DNA from: Acidobacteriota bacterium
GTDB lineage: Bacteria; Acidobacteriota; UBA890; WLXD01
Direction of reading: 5' to 3'
Length of the DNA: 38,187 nucleotides
NCBI GenBank assembly: GCA_029263295.1
Contig: JAJCXT010000096.1
Coordinates: forward strand, 1 to 38,187
Shown: positions 25,927 to 34,247 of the stretch, piece by piece
How the letters are laid out: each line of letters starts with the position of its first letter
How positions within the stretch are numbered: position 1 is the first letter of the stretch
Position numbers and translations under genes: made by a program
Notes under the pieces: generated by a model
What the model saw: the letters and a program-made list of their open reading frames with translations, nothing else
The model's database searches: none
Told to the model about the DNA's origin: nothing

Positions 25927-26068
25927 TCGGCCACGGGGAAGGTAAGCCTCCTCACACCTGAACTGGGCCCGCTCGTCGAGCATTCGCTCTCCGAGCGTAT
26001 CCTGCGGATCTGAGTCGTCTGGGTCCCCGCCCTGTAGAAACTGCATGGAGCAGTCCGAGGAGGGATTT

Positions 26069-27937
26069 GTGCGCCACCGCCAGGCGGCCGTCTTCTGTTG
26101 TCTTATCTTGTTGTTGGTGCCGGTTTCGTCAGCCCGTGGAGGCGGCGTTACCGGAGGGGTTACGGGCACCTGGCACGAGGTTGTCCCGCCCAACCATCAG
26201 CCGCTCGCTGGCGCTGTCAACGCTATGGCATGGGACTCGGCGCGCTCCGTGCTCGTTCTGCACCAGGGGCCGGGATTCGGGCAACAGCGCAGAACGAGCT
26301 CGACCTGGTCCTGGGACGGGAAGCGCTGGGACCTGGATTCGCTCGACGGCCCGCCCGCCTGGGACCGATTCGGTCTCGTCTATGACGCACGCCGGCAGCA
26401 GACCGTGCTATTCGGCGGTCTCGGCTCGGACGATGGGTTCGAGCCGAGACCAGTTGGCGAAACGTGGGAGTGGAACGGTCGACGCTGGCGTCAGCGCATA
26501 ATCGACGGGCCCAGCGCCCGGTCGCAGCCGGCCATGGCCTATCATGCAGCGCGCGGCGTGGTGCTGTTGCACGGCGGCGATCAGGGGACATCGGAGACGT
26601 GGACCTACGACGGCGACGACTGGGTACTCGTCGGCACGGCTGGCCCCGCGGTCGACGCGGCTGCGATGGCCTACGATGCGAGCCGCCACCGAGTGGTGAT
26701 GGTGGGCGGGGGCACCGCCCTCTCTACCTGGGTGTGGGACGGAGCCTGGGCGCAGGTCACCGGTCCCCATCCCCCAACTCGCACCGATCACGCGCTCGCC
26801 TACGACGAGAACGCGGACGTAGTCATTCTGACGGGTGGCCACGATGCGCGCGGGCGCGCGTTGAAAGACGTGTGGGAGTTCGACGGAGCAGCCTGGAGCA
26901 GAGCTGGCTCGATCAGTTCACGTGGTCGCCACGCAATGGCCTACGAGAGCAGCACCGGCCGTGTGGTGGTCTTCGGCGGCACGACGGATCGAAGTGTCAG
27001 TGCGCTTCGCGACACTCTCGTCCGCAAAGGTCGGCGATGGGTCGACGCGGTCGCCCGACGAGACCGTCAGCCGCCCCCCGCGATGCAGCACGTGATGGTC
27101 TACGACGCGGCGCGAAGCGAGACCGTGTTGTATGACGCTGGCAAACGCACAACCTGGATCTGGAACGGAGCCCGGTGGGAGCTGCGCAAGGCAGGTAATG
27201 GCCCCAGCTTTCGCACCGAGCCGACGATGGCGTACGACCCGCGGCGGGGACGAGCCGTGCTGTTCGGTGGAGCCGGGGATGAAAACAGACCGCAGCTACT
27301 GGGGGATACCTGGGAGTGGAATGGCCGGAGGTGGAAGAAGCGTAGCGATTCGGGACCATTGCCGGCCTACTCAGTGGCCATGGGCTACGACCCGAATCAG
27401 CGCGCGATCGTGCTGTTCGGCGGAGGCACCGACGGCAACGTCGTCGAACTCTCGCAATTCTGGAAGTGGGGGGGGCGCAGGTGGCGGGAGGTCGTCACGT
27501 CGACCGTACCCGAGCAGCGGGCCGAGGCCAGCATGGCTGTCAGCCCCGCCACGGGCCGCCTGATCATGACCGGAGGCTACAGCGAACCGCTGGACAAGAC
27601 CCCAGACATGCAGACCTGGGAATTCACCGGCGGCGACTGGCAGCTTCTGGTATCGGGCGATCCCGGCAACCGCGCGTCACACGCCCTGGTACAGGATCCG
27701 GCACAGGGCAGGCTCCTGTTGTTCGGCGGCTTCGAGACACAAACAAATGCATATTCGCCGCGCGACGACTTGTGGACCTGGGACGGACAATCCTGGACCC
27801 AACTCGTTCGCGGCGCCGGAGAGCCGTGGCCCTTCCCAGACCCGCGACCGGTCATGGTCTACGATGAGGCGCGTGACGAATTCGTCATGTTCGGTCGTAG
27901 CGTCAGGAACGGAACCTGGGTCTACCGGCGCGATTAG
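26069..27937 (+). CDS. Exported kelch-repeat propeller protein
   Basis: The 622-residue protein starts at GTG 26069: AGGAGG (26058-26063) lies five bases upstream, better than the ATG at 26045 that would put eight residues before the signal peptide. The hydrophobic signal CCLILLLVPVSSARG is followed by about ten kelch-like blades with the repeating pattern AMAYD..R..VVLFGG..., TWEWNGRRW (for example VLFGGLGSDD, TWTYDGDDW, TWIWNGARW, LWTWDGQSW). This is typical of galactose-oxidase-type propellers without the catalytic copper residues, so it is probably a binding protein. Many Trp/Arg surface positions suggest carbohydrate or envelope binding. It follows the sortilin-type gene by 142 bases on the same strand and converges on permease 2. 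Confidence 0.85.
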   Translation: MRHRQAAVFCCLILLLVPVSSARGGGVTGGVTGTWHEVVPPNHQPLAGAVNAMAWDSARSVLVLHQGPGFGQQRRTSSTWSWDGKRWDLDSLDGPPAWDRFGLVYDARRQQTVLFGGLGSDDGFEPRPVGETWEWNGRRWRQRIIDGPSARSQPAMAYHAARGVVLLHGGDQGTSETWTYDGDDWVLVGTAGPAVDAAAMAYDASRHRVVMVGGGTALSTWVWDGAWAQVTGPHPPTRTDHALAYDENADVVILTGGHDARGRALKDVWEFDGAAWSRAGSISSRGRHAMAYESSTGRVVVFGGTTDRSVSALRDTLVRKGRRWVDAVARRDRQPPPAMQHVMVYDAARSETVLYDAGKRTTWIWNGARWELRKAGNGPSFRTEPTMAYDPRRGRAVLFGGAGDENRPQLLGDTWEWNGRRWKKRSDSGPLPAYSVAMGYDPNQRAIVLFGGGTDGNVVELSQFWKWGGRRWREVVTSTVPEQRAEASMAVSPATGRLIMTGGYSEPLDKTPDMQTWEFTGGDWQLLVSGDPGNRASHALVQDPAQGRLLLFGGFETQTNAYSPRDDLWTWDGQSWTQLVRGAGEPWPFPDPRPVMVYDEARDEFVMFGRSVRNGTWVYRRD

Positions 27938-27952
27938 CGTGCGGCGATAGTC

Positions 27953-27979
27953 TTTCCGGGCCGACGCTTTCGGCGGAAA
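27953..27979. terminator. Bidirectional terminator-like hairpin
   Basis: TTTCCG-gg-CCGA pairs with TCGG-CGGAAA around a five-base loop: a ten-pair stem with one two-base bulge and A/T ends on both sides, between the convergent kelch gene and permease 2. This fits a shared intrinsic terminator, although the T-tract is short. Confidence 0.5.
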
Positions 27980-28011
27980 CCTCGGTGCTGGCACCGTCCA
28001 AGACCAGACCG

Positions 28012-30696
28012 CTACTCACTTCGAAGCGCAAGCAGCGGGTCGACACGAGTCGCGCGGCGGGCTGGTACCCAGGAGGCGAGGGCCGCGACCAGCGTCAAAA
28101 GCAGCCCAATGCCAATAGGCATCGCCGGCGACCCCATGCTCTCGCCGACGGCGGCCGAGAGACCGAGTTGCAGTCCGAAGATCGCCAACACGCCCACCAC
28201 TGCGCCCACCGCCACTGTGCCTGCAGCCGTTCGCATGATCACGCCGATGATGTTGCCGGTGCTCGCACCGATCGCCATGCGGACGCCGATCTCGTGGGTC
28301 CGTTGCGACACCGACTGCGCGGCCACGCCGTAGACGCCCAGGGCCGCGAGGGCTAGAGCAAAGACGCCGAATCCGGAGAGCAGGTTGCGCGATGCCAGGA
28401 CAGGCTGGAAAGCCTGCGCGACGACCGTCTCCATCGTGCGCACGTTCTCAATCGGAAGGTTGGCGTCGAGGCTTGCTAACTCGGCCCGCGCGGAGTCAAT
28501 GAGCTCCGCAGGCGGGCCGCTACCCCGAATTGTGAAGAAGCCGCTGCGGTACGCCCGCTGAGCGCTCGGCACGAACACCTGTGGACCCATACCCGTGAGA
28601 GCGATGCCACCCAGGCTGTTGTCGACGACCCCGACCACCGTGGCCTGCCTGTCCTCGCTGCCGATCTCGACCATCAACACCTCTTCGATCGCGTTCCCGT
28701 CCGGCCAGACTGACGCGGCCAGGAGTTGGTTCACGATCACTACGGGAGCCGTATCGCGGCCGTCGCTCAGGTCGAATTCGCGACCCTGAAGCAGTGTGAT
28801 ACCCATGCTCTCGAAGTACTGCGGCGTCACGATCGCCAGTTCGGCGCGCCGTGGTGTGGCCGCGCTCTCGGCGGGCTCCTCGGGCAAGCGATACACCGCT
28901 GATCCGGAAGCGGAATCCAGCGGCAGCCTGTTGATCCAGCCAACCGATTCGACGCCCGGCTGCGCGCCGATGGCCGCCCGCGCCTGACCCTGGAATGCCT
29001 GCAACTCTTCGGCCGACGGATAATCGACGCTGGGCAGAATCACCTGGACCGCGACGACATCTGCCGGATCGAATCCCAGATCGGCGCCGCTGAACTCTTG
29101 CGCAATGCCGATAGCTACGGCCGCACCACCGCACAGAAAGGTGGCCACCGCGACCTGGGCGAAGACAAGAGCCCGACTGAATCGCCGCGCGCCCACTCCT
29201 GCCGCGCCGGCCCGGCTGTCTTTGAGTGTCTCGGTGAGGCTCACCCGCGCCGCCCGCAGTGCCGGGGCAAGGCCGAATGCGATCGCCGTAACCGCCGCCA
29301 GCACACCGGTGAACAGCATGGCCGCGCCATCCACTTCAATCTGGCCGACCCGATAGATCGCGGCCGGTATCACCGGCCCCACGATGCCGATGCCCGCGCG
29401 CGCCAGAATAGTCCCCACAATCGCCGCAGCAACCGCCAGCAACGAGTTCTCGGTGAGTAGTTGCCTCACGATACGCCCACGTCCGGCACCGATTGCGGCG
29501 CGGATGGCGATATCGTGACGCCTGCTACCAGACCACGCCAGCATGAGATTGGCGACGTTGGCGCAGACAATCAACAGCACCATTCCCGACGCCAGTAGTA
29601 GAGCCAGCATCATCATGCGGAGCTGGTCGTGAAAGAAGACCAGCGCCCGACGCAGTTCTATGACTCGCACTCCGTGGCCTTCGAGTTGTTCGGGGTACTG
29701 TCCCTTCAGCCCATCATGGATCGTGGTCAGTTCCGCCTGTGCGGCCTCGCGCGACGCTCCCTCGCGGAGTCGACCCAGAGTGAGGATGCCCGCCTGATCG
29801 GGCCCCCAGCGCTCGGCGTCGAATGCCGCTGGTTTCCACATGCGGATCTCGCCAAACGGGAAGTTGAACTCAACCGGCATGACCCCAATGACGACGTGCG
29901 AGATTCCGTCGACGATCACGCTCGTGCCGATGATCTCGGGGTCGGCACCGAACTGGCCGCGCCACACGGGGTCGGACAGCAACACGACGTGGTTGTCACC
30001 CGGCACATCTTCTTGCGGAGAAAAGTTACGGCCGATCGCGGGTTGCACGCCAAGCATGGGAAACAGATTGGCGCTGACGTAGCCCGTCTCGATGGAGCGG
30101 GCTTCGCCCTGTCCCGAGCGCACCGCCGTCGAGCCGTAGAAGTACGCCGCTACTTCCTCGAAGCTGGAGGTCTCGCGCCACGCATCGATCGTAGGCAACG
30201 ACTGCCTCAACATGTCCCAGCCGAAGCTGCCGATGCTCGGGTCGGTCTCGAACATGTGCACGAGCCGCTCCGGCTCCTCGTACGGCAAGGCGCGCAACAG
30301 TATGGGATTGACCAGACTGAAGATGGCCGTGTTGGCGGCGATACCGAGCGCCAGGATGGCCACCACGAGCCCGGACAGGAGCGGCGCCCCCATCAGGCTG
30401 CGAAGGCCGCTGCGAACGTCGTGAACGAAGATCGACACTAGGAACTCCCTTAGGGAATCTGGGGAAAGACTCTGGATGAGCAAGTGATAGCGGCGTGACA
30501 GCAGCCAAGGGAGCGACCGGAGCACCTGCTGGCGGTACCAACGCGCCGCGGCGCGGCCATCAGAAGCGAGTCGCTCTTGGTACTCCTCGGTCAAGTCGTC
30601 GAGCATCGCCGCGCGATCGCCGGAAGGCGCGGCAGCGGCAACCAGCAGCCGCCACATCCGCGGGCCCCTGCTGCCTTCGCGGCGGCTATTCGGCAT
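28012..30696 (-). CDS. ADOP-type orphan permease 2 (FtsX/MacB fold, no ATPase)
   Basis: The 894-residue protein has a prefix domain unlike that of permease 1 (AAMLDDLTEEYQERLASDG..ARWYRQQVLRSL, permease prefix type 2) and then the same duplicated FtsX/MacB layout. Marks are VVAILALGIAANTAIFSLV, VCANVANLMLAWSGSRRHD, AIRAAIGAGRGRIVRQLL, then VSQRTHEIGVRMAIGASTGNIIG, with a periplasmic MacB_PCD-like domain in each half. As with permease 1 there is no ATP-binding subunit nearby. The substrate is unknown. I chose ATG 30696, which overlaps the PadR 2 stop by 11 bases; a TTG at 30702 is an alternative. The two permeases are clearly distant paralogues: prefix type differs and sequence identity is limited to FtsX motifs. 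Confidence 0.9.
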   Translation of the reverse strand: MPNSRREGSRGPRMWRLLVAAAAPSGDRAAMLDDLTEEYQERLASDGRAAARWYRQQVLRSLPWLLSRRYHLLIQSLSPDSLREFLVSIFVHDVRSGLRSLMGAPLLSGLVVAILALGIAANTAIFSLVNPILLRALPYEEPERLVHMFETDPSIGSFGWDMLRQSLPTIDAWRETSSFEEVAAYFYGSTAVRSGQGEARSIETGYVSANLFPMLGVQPAIGRNFSPQEDVPGDNHVVLLSDPVWRGQFGADPEIIGTSVIVDGISHVVIGVMPVEFNFPFGEIRMWKPAAFDAERWGPDQAGILTLGRLREGASREAAQAELTTIHDGLKGQYPEQLEGHGVRVIELRRALVFFHDQLRMMMLALLLASGMVLLIVCANVANLMLAWSGSRRHDIAIRAAIGAGRGRIVRQLLTENSLLAVAAAIVGTILARAGIGIVGPVIPAAIYRVGQIEVDGAAMLFTGVLAAVTAIAFGLAPALRAARVSLTETLKDSRAGAAGVGARRFSRALVFAQVAVATFLCGGAAVAIGIAQEFSGADLGFDPADVVAVQVILPSVDYPSAEELQAFQGQARAAIGAQPGVESVGWINRLPLDSASGSAVYRLPEEPAESAATPRRAELAIVTPQYFESMGITLLQGREFDLSDGRDTAPVVIVNQLLAASVWPDGNAIEEVLMVEIGSEDRQATVVGVVDNSLGGIALTGMGPQVFVPSAQRAYRSGFFTIRGSGPPAELIDSARAELASLDANLPIENVRTMETVVAQAFQPVLASRNLLSGFGVFALALAALGVYGVAAQSVSQRTHEIGVRMAIGASTGNIIGVIMRTAAGTVAVGAVVGVLAIFGLQLGLSAAVGESMGSPAMPIGIGLLLTLVAALASWVPARRATRVDPLLALRSE

Positions 30697-31015
30697 CGCC
30701 AAGCTCGAGTCCGTCGAGCATGCGGGACAGCATGTTCACGGTATGGCGGAGCGAACCGTCACCCTGCGGGGTCAGCCGGAAGTGCTTGCGCGAACGTCCA
30801 CCGCGCACCGGCAGAGGGTCCGACATCCAGCTCTCGACGAGTTCCTTGTCCGCTAGCCGGCCGAGGGTCGCGTAGACCGCGCCGATCGAAACCGGCCGGC
30901 CTGTACGCTCCTCGATCTCACGACGGATCGCCGCGCCATAGGCTCCTTCGCCAAGGCGAACGAGCGACAGGAGTACGTATTGCTCGAATTCTGCGAGGTG
31001 TTGTCCTTTGGGCAT
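30686..31015 (-). CDS. PadR-family transcriptional regulator 2
   Basis: The 109-residue winged-helix regulator begins MPKGQHLAEFEQYVLLSLVRLGEGAYGAA and continues with SIGAVYATLGRLADKELVES and GRSRKHFRLTPQGDGSL. The AVYATLxRL recognition region and LTPQG wing are PadR features. ATG 31015 is preferred; a TTG at 31030 would add five residues that fall inside the likely operator. It overlaps permease 2 and should be co-transcribed with it and regulate it. It is divergent in sequence from PadR 1, so the two systems probably answer to different ligands. Confidence 0.92.
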   Translation of the reverse strand: MPKGQHLAEFEQYVLLSLVRLGEGAYGAAIRREIEERTGRPVSIGAVYATLGRLADKELVESWMSDPLPVRGGRSRKHFRLTPQGDGSLRHTVNMLSRMLDGLELGDAE

Positions 31016-31042
31016 ACATATCTTATACAAGTAGATACATAT
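31014..31042. promoter_or_regulatory. Putative PadR 2 operator with ATACATAT direct repeats
   Basis: ATACATAT occurs at 31014-31021 and 31035-31042, 21 bp (two helical turns) apart. Between and across them lies a dyad with TATCT/AGATA arms. The AT-rich island overlaps the PadR 2 start codon in otherwise GC-rich DNA. An operator role is inferred from position and symmetry. Confidence 0.5.
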
Positions 31043-31171
31043 GAGCGCAAGAGGCCGTCACCGTGATCGCCGGGCCCGCCAGCACCGTGCGCGCCAGCCT
31101 GGGCACCCCACCGACGCTCCCAGCCTTGCCCACCAGCTGACAAGTTCCCGGGACCGCGCCGTGGCGGCCAG

Positions 31172-32260
31172 CTAGCCCCCGGACAACAAGAGAGTGATCG
31201 AGGGCTCGCCATCGTTGGCGGTGGCGAGGTCGATCGCGCCGTCGCCATCGAAGTCCCCCATCGCCATCTGGTGCGGCTGGATTCCCACGGCGAAGGACCT
31301 CCCGGCTGTGAAGCTCCCACGGGCGTCGTTGAGCAACTCGATCACCCTGTTCCCGGAGTAGTCGGCAATCAGGAGGTCGAGATCGCCATCCATGTCGACA
31401 TCCATGGTCTCGGCGGCCCACGGCATGCCTCCGAGAGGAACGGATTCAGGGTCGGCGAAGCCCTCTTCGTCATTGCGCAGCAAGAAGACATCGCCGCTGC
31501 CCGCGCTGGTCACCACGAGGTCGGCCCGGCCATCACCGTCGAAATCCGCTGCCGTCGCGAGGTGATGCCGGCTACCCATCGGAACGGCGGCTATCGTGGT
31601 GAAGTGGCCATCGCCGTCGTTCGCGAAGATATCGAGCACTGCGGCGCTGAAGCTAGGCGTTGCCAGATCCAGGTCACCGTCCCGATCGATGTCCACAAGG
31701 AGTGGACGCTCGGTGCCGGGGCTCGCAGCCAAGGTCTGGGCGAGCTCGAAGCCAGCTGTTCCGTCGTTGCGAAGGACGGTCACTGTCGCGGCGCTGAAGT
31801 CAGCCACCAGGAGGTCCAGGTCACCGTCGGCATCGACGTCCGCCGCCACCACCGCGTGAGGGCTGCGGCCCACCGAGATTTCGCCGGCCGGGCGAAAGCC
31901 AGCGGCACCGTCGTTGCTCAAGAGCACCACCGTATCGGCGCCAGCATTGGCAACGACAAGGTCCGCGTCCCCATCGGCGTCGAAATCGCCCACGGCCAAC
32001 GCCTCCGGCCGGCTCAGGCCCCCGACAGTGCTGCCCAGACCGAACACGCCCGCCCCCTCGTTGACCATGATCATCACCTGGTCGGTGGTGCGCGCGACCG
32101 CCGCGAGGTCGATATCACCGTCGCCGTCCAGATCCGCGGCCACGAGGTTGTACGGCGGCGCCGGCGTGGTTACATCGCGCCGCTGCCACTGCACCGCAGT
32201 GTTCGTGGAACTCGCCAGAAAGGCAGCCGCCAGCAGCAGAACCGATCCGCGACTATGCAC
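31172..32260 (-). CDS. Exported FG-GAP/VCBS propeller protein
   Basis: The 362-residue protein starts at GTG 32260, overlapping the upstream stop (TAG at 32253-32255) by eight bases. It begins with a signal peptide VLLLAAAFLASSTNTA. The frame is open further upstream, but there it is the shadow of the neighbouring lipoprotein. Seven FG-GAP/VCBS blades follow, each with a calcium-loop pattern: DLDGDGDIDLAAV, DFDADGDADLVVA, DVDADGDLDLLVA, DIDRDGDLDLATP, DFDGDGRADLVVT, DVDMDGDLDLLIA and DFDGDGAIDLATA. This gives one seven-bladed, probably calcium-stabilised propeller. No enzymatic motif is visible; a binding role outside the cell or in the periplasm is likely. Translationally coupled to the His/Met-tailed lipoprotein. 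Confidence 0.88.
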   Translation of the reverse strand: MHSRGSVLLLAAAFLASSTNTAVQWQRRDVTTPAPPYNLVAADLDGDGDIDLAAVARTTDQVMIMVNEGAGVFGLGSTVGGLSRPEALAVGDFDADGDADLVVANAGADTVVLLSNDGAAGFRPAGEISVGRSPHAVVAADVDADGDLDLLVADFSAATVTVLRNDGTAGFELAQTLAASPGTERPLLVDIDRDGDLDLATPSFSAAVLDIFANDGDGHFTTIAAVPMGSRHHLATAADFDGDGRADLVVTSAGSGDVFLLRNDEEGFADPESVPLGGMPWAAETMDVDMDGDLDLLIADYSGNRVIELLNDARGSFTAGRSFAVGIQPHQMAMGDFDGDGAIDLATANDGEPSITLLLSGG

Positions 32261-33029
32261 CCATGCCCGCGCCGTGGTCCATTCCGGACATCGCGCCCTC
32301 CCCTTCTCCGTGCTCGTGTTCCATGTCGGGAATAGAGTACGGGATCGGCACGACCTGCCCATCCAGCCGCAGCTTGAGCAGCGCCAGGAACGTGACGTCG
32401 ATGGGGTCGAGCTCGACGAGCAATTCGTTGGCTGTCGTCTGGCGCTCGGGCTCCCAGTCGTCGCCCTCGCGGCGCAGCGTCTGCAACTGAATCGCAACGG
32501 ACTGGCCTACTTTCACGGGCAGGTTGTCGAAGTGGCGGCCGTTCAGAACCAGGTGGCCGACGTCCGGGTCGGAGTCGGACTCGAGTTCCATCCGCTCTTC
32601 TTCAACCGACACCACGCGCAGCCCGGTGACCAGGACCTCCATGGGCGCCGCCGGGCGCTCGCCGGCGGCCATCTGCGCCAGCGTCACCTCCCGCGGCGCA
32701 CGCACGATGTCCAGCCAGGCTGCCTTGGTTTCGTCGAAATCCAGGGTCCGGCCATCCACCAACATGCCCGCCGGACTCCATCCAGACTCATCGTGGTTGA
32801 AGCGAAACTGCACGCTTTCGCCACTCGCATCGACATCGACCACCGCGCCGCCCGTCTCGGAACTACTGCCAAGGACACTTACTTGAGCGCCCGGAAGCCA
32901 GGCGGCGATGTGTGGCGCGGCCTCTTCTGCCGAGATCGCCGGCCCTTCGCCGCAAGCGACAACGAGCAGGCTGGTGGTCGCGACGAGCGCGACGCGGAAG
33001 AGTACGACCGGGTTCAGGACTGTCGTCAT
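32253..33029 (-). CDS. Lipoprotein with His/Met-rich C-terminal tail, unknown function
   Basis: A 258-residue protein. ATG 33029 is preceded by GGAG nine bases upstream and gives a lipoprotein signal with lipobox LVVA-C; the longer frame upstream is Arg/Gly-rich and not signal-like. The centre alternates strands (VVDVDASGESVQFRFNHDESGW, EVLVTGLRVVSVEEERMELES) without a family I recognise. The last 24 residues contain MEHEHGEGEG and MSGMDHGAGMG, a His/Met-rich tail of a kind seen in copper-handling periplasmic proteins. It is coupled to the FG-GAP gene and divergent from the ACIII operon across a 250-base promoter region. A metal or copper role in respiratory-chain assembly is a hypothesis only. 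Confidence 0.72.
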   Translation of the reverse strand: MTTVLNPVVLFRVALVATTSLLVVACGEGPAISAEEAAPHIAAWLPGAQVSVLGSSSETGGAVVDVDASGESVQFRFNHDESGWSPAGMLVDGRTLDFDETKAAWLDIVRAPREVTLAQMAAGERPAAPMEVLVTGLRVVSVEEERMELESDSDPDVGHLVLNGRHFDNLPVKVGQSVAIQLQTLRREGDDWEPERQTTANELLVELDPIDVTFLALLKLRLDGQVVPIPYSIPDMEHEHGEGEGAMSGMDHGAGMGA

Positions 33030-33280
33030 CGGGTCTGCTCCAGGACAAGGAAGAACGCCTTCCAACGGTAGCTCCTCGCCGGCCGCCACGACGGACAGGA
33101 ACACGCTGGAGCGTGGGCCACCTGACGCCGGGACCGTAATCGGGCTCACGTTTTCAGCCCGGCCGCTGTAACCGGACTCGTTGTCACCGTGCTCACAGCG
33201 TAGGGCCAACGCCTGTTGAGTCACCGCTCCCCGCTACGGACACTGGAGCGATCTGCCATTACATTGAAGGGAACGCATCG

Positions 33281-33709
33281 ATGCGCAAATTCCTCACTCT
33301 TGTTGTTGTCGCCACGGCCATCGTTGGATTCGCCGCCGGCGCACTCGCGGCTGCGCCAGGCCAAAGCACGTTCGAGAAGCTCGCCGCGATCCGCGCCGAC
33401 CTCGTGGGCGTCAAAGCCGACCTCGGGATGTACAGCTGCTGCCTCAGCCCTTCATGCAGTTTCTGCGCCCTGGCAACGGGAATGTGCCCGTGCGGTGATG
33501 GCGCCGCCAATGGCGAGGGTGTTTGTGGCGAGTGCCTTCTGGGTTGGCAGGCGGGCCAGGGCAACATCGCAGGCGTCAACGCCGATGACGTGAAGGCGAT
33601 GAGCGGCGACATGTTGCAGATGATGTACGAGGCCCGTGCCGACTCGATGGCCGGTGGAATGGCCAACGCTGGCGACGCTGGCGACGCACCTCACCACCAC
33701 GCGCACTGA
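33281..33709 (+). CDS. Small exported Cys-rich protein, first gene of the ACIII operon
   Basis: A 142-residue protein with a signal peptide (LTLVVVATAIVGFAAGALA). Eight cysteines are packed between residues 53 and 85 in the spacing CC-x4-C-x2-C-x6-C-x-C-x10-C-x2-C, starting SCCLSPSCSFC and ending VCGECLLGW. The C-terminus is Met/Ala-rich and ends HHHAH. There is no CxxCH, so it is not a c-type cytochrome; a metal-binding or cluster-like site, or a disulfide-rich knot, is more likely. An AAGGG run precedes the ATG. Its stop is 7 bases before actA, so it should be co-transcribed with ACIII. I do not recognise a named family; an accessory or assembly role is inference from position. Confidence 0.78.
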   Translation: MRKFLTLVVVATAIVGFAAGALAAAPGQSTFEKLAAIRADLVGVKADLGMYSCCLSPSCSFCALATGMCPCGDGAANGEGVCGECLLGWQAGQGNIAGVNADDVKAMSGDMLQMMYEARADSMAGGMANAGDAGDAPHHHAH

Positions 33710-33716
33710 GCCTCCC

Positions 33717-34238
33717 GTGAGCCAAGTGCCGGGCGGCCTGGTCTCCGTGCGTCTCGTGGCAGCGCTAGCTGTCCTCGTGACCGCAGCGGGAGTGGGCGCC
33801 GTTCTCGCATTTGGCGACGCACCGCCGATCGAGCAGCCCATGAGCTTCTCGCACCGGATCCACGTCGGACAGGTCGGGCTCGACTGCCAGTTCTGTCACA
33901 CCTCCGCGCGACGCTCGACAGTTGCCGGGTTACCTCCGCTGACGACCTGCCGTGGGTGTCACCTGGAGGTGAGGCCCGACAGTGAGTTGGTGGCGCCGAT
34001 CCACGCAGCGTGGGAGCAGCAGAAACCGATCGAGTGGATGCAGGTTCACGACCTGCCCGAGTATGTGCGGTTCGATCACAGCGCCCACGTGAACCGCGGC
34101 GTGGATTGCTCCACCTGCCACGGCGACGTGGCATCGATGGAAACCGCGCAGCGCGAAGTGACTCACAGCATGGGGTTCTGCGTGCAGTGCCACTCCGACA
34201 ATGCAGCGCCGCTCGACTGCACGACGTGCCACTACTGA
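33717..34238 (+). CDS. actA: ActA: pentaheme c-type cytochrome of alternative complex III
   Basis: A 173-residue protein with an N-terminal membrane anchor (LVAALAVLVTAAGVGAVLAFG) and five CxxCH heme sites: CQFCH (57), CRGCH, CSTCH, CVQCH and CTTCH near the C-terminus. Spaced histidines (FSHRIHV, FDHSAHV) are probable sixth ligands. Five hemes and position before actB and actC identify ActA of alternative complex III, which takes electrons from quinol via ActB and passes them to cytochrome c or an oxidase. GTG 33717 is chosen: it is 7 bases after the Cys-rich gene and directly precedes the anchor. The ribosome-binding site is weak, so coupling to the upstream gene may matter. Confidence 0.9.
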   Translation: MSQVPGGLVSVRLVAALAVLVTAAGVGAVLAFGDAPPIEQPMSFSHRIHVGQVGLDCQFCHTSARRSTVAGLPPLTTCRGCHLEVRPDSELVAPIHAAWEQQKPIEWMQVHDLPEYVRFDHSAHVNRGVDCSTCHGDVASMETAQREVTHSMGFCVQCHSDNAAPLDCTTCHY

Positions 34239-34247
34239 GGCCCTGAC

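Noticed and set aside
31271..32335. 354-codon plus-strand open frame
   Set aside because: Antisense to the FG-GAP gene; its repeats only mirror the DNA repeats of the propeller blades.
33281..33709. Cys-rich protein as a c-type cytochrome
   Set aside because: None of its cysteine pairs is followed by His in a CxxCH motif.
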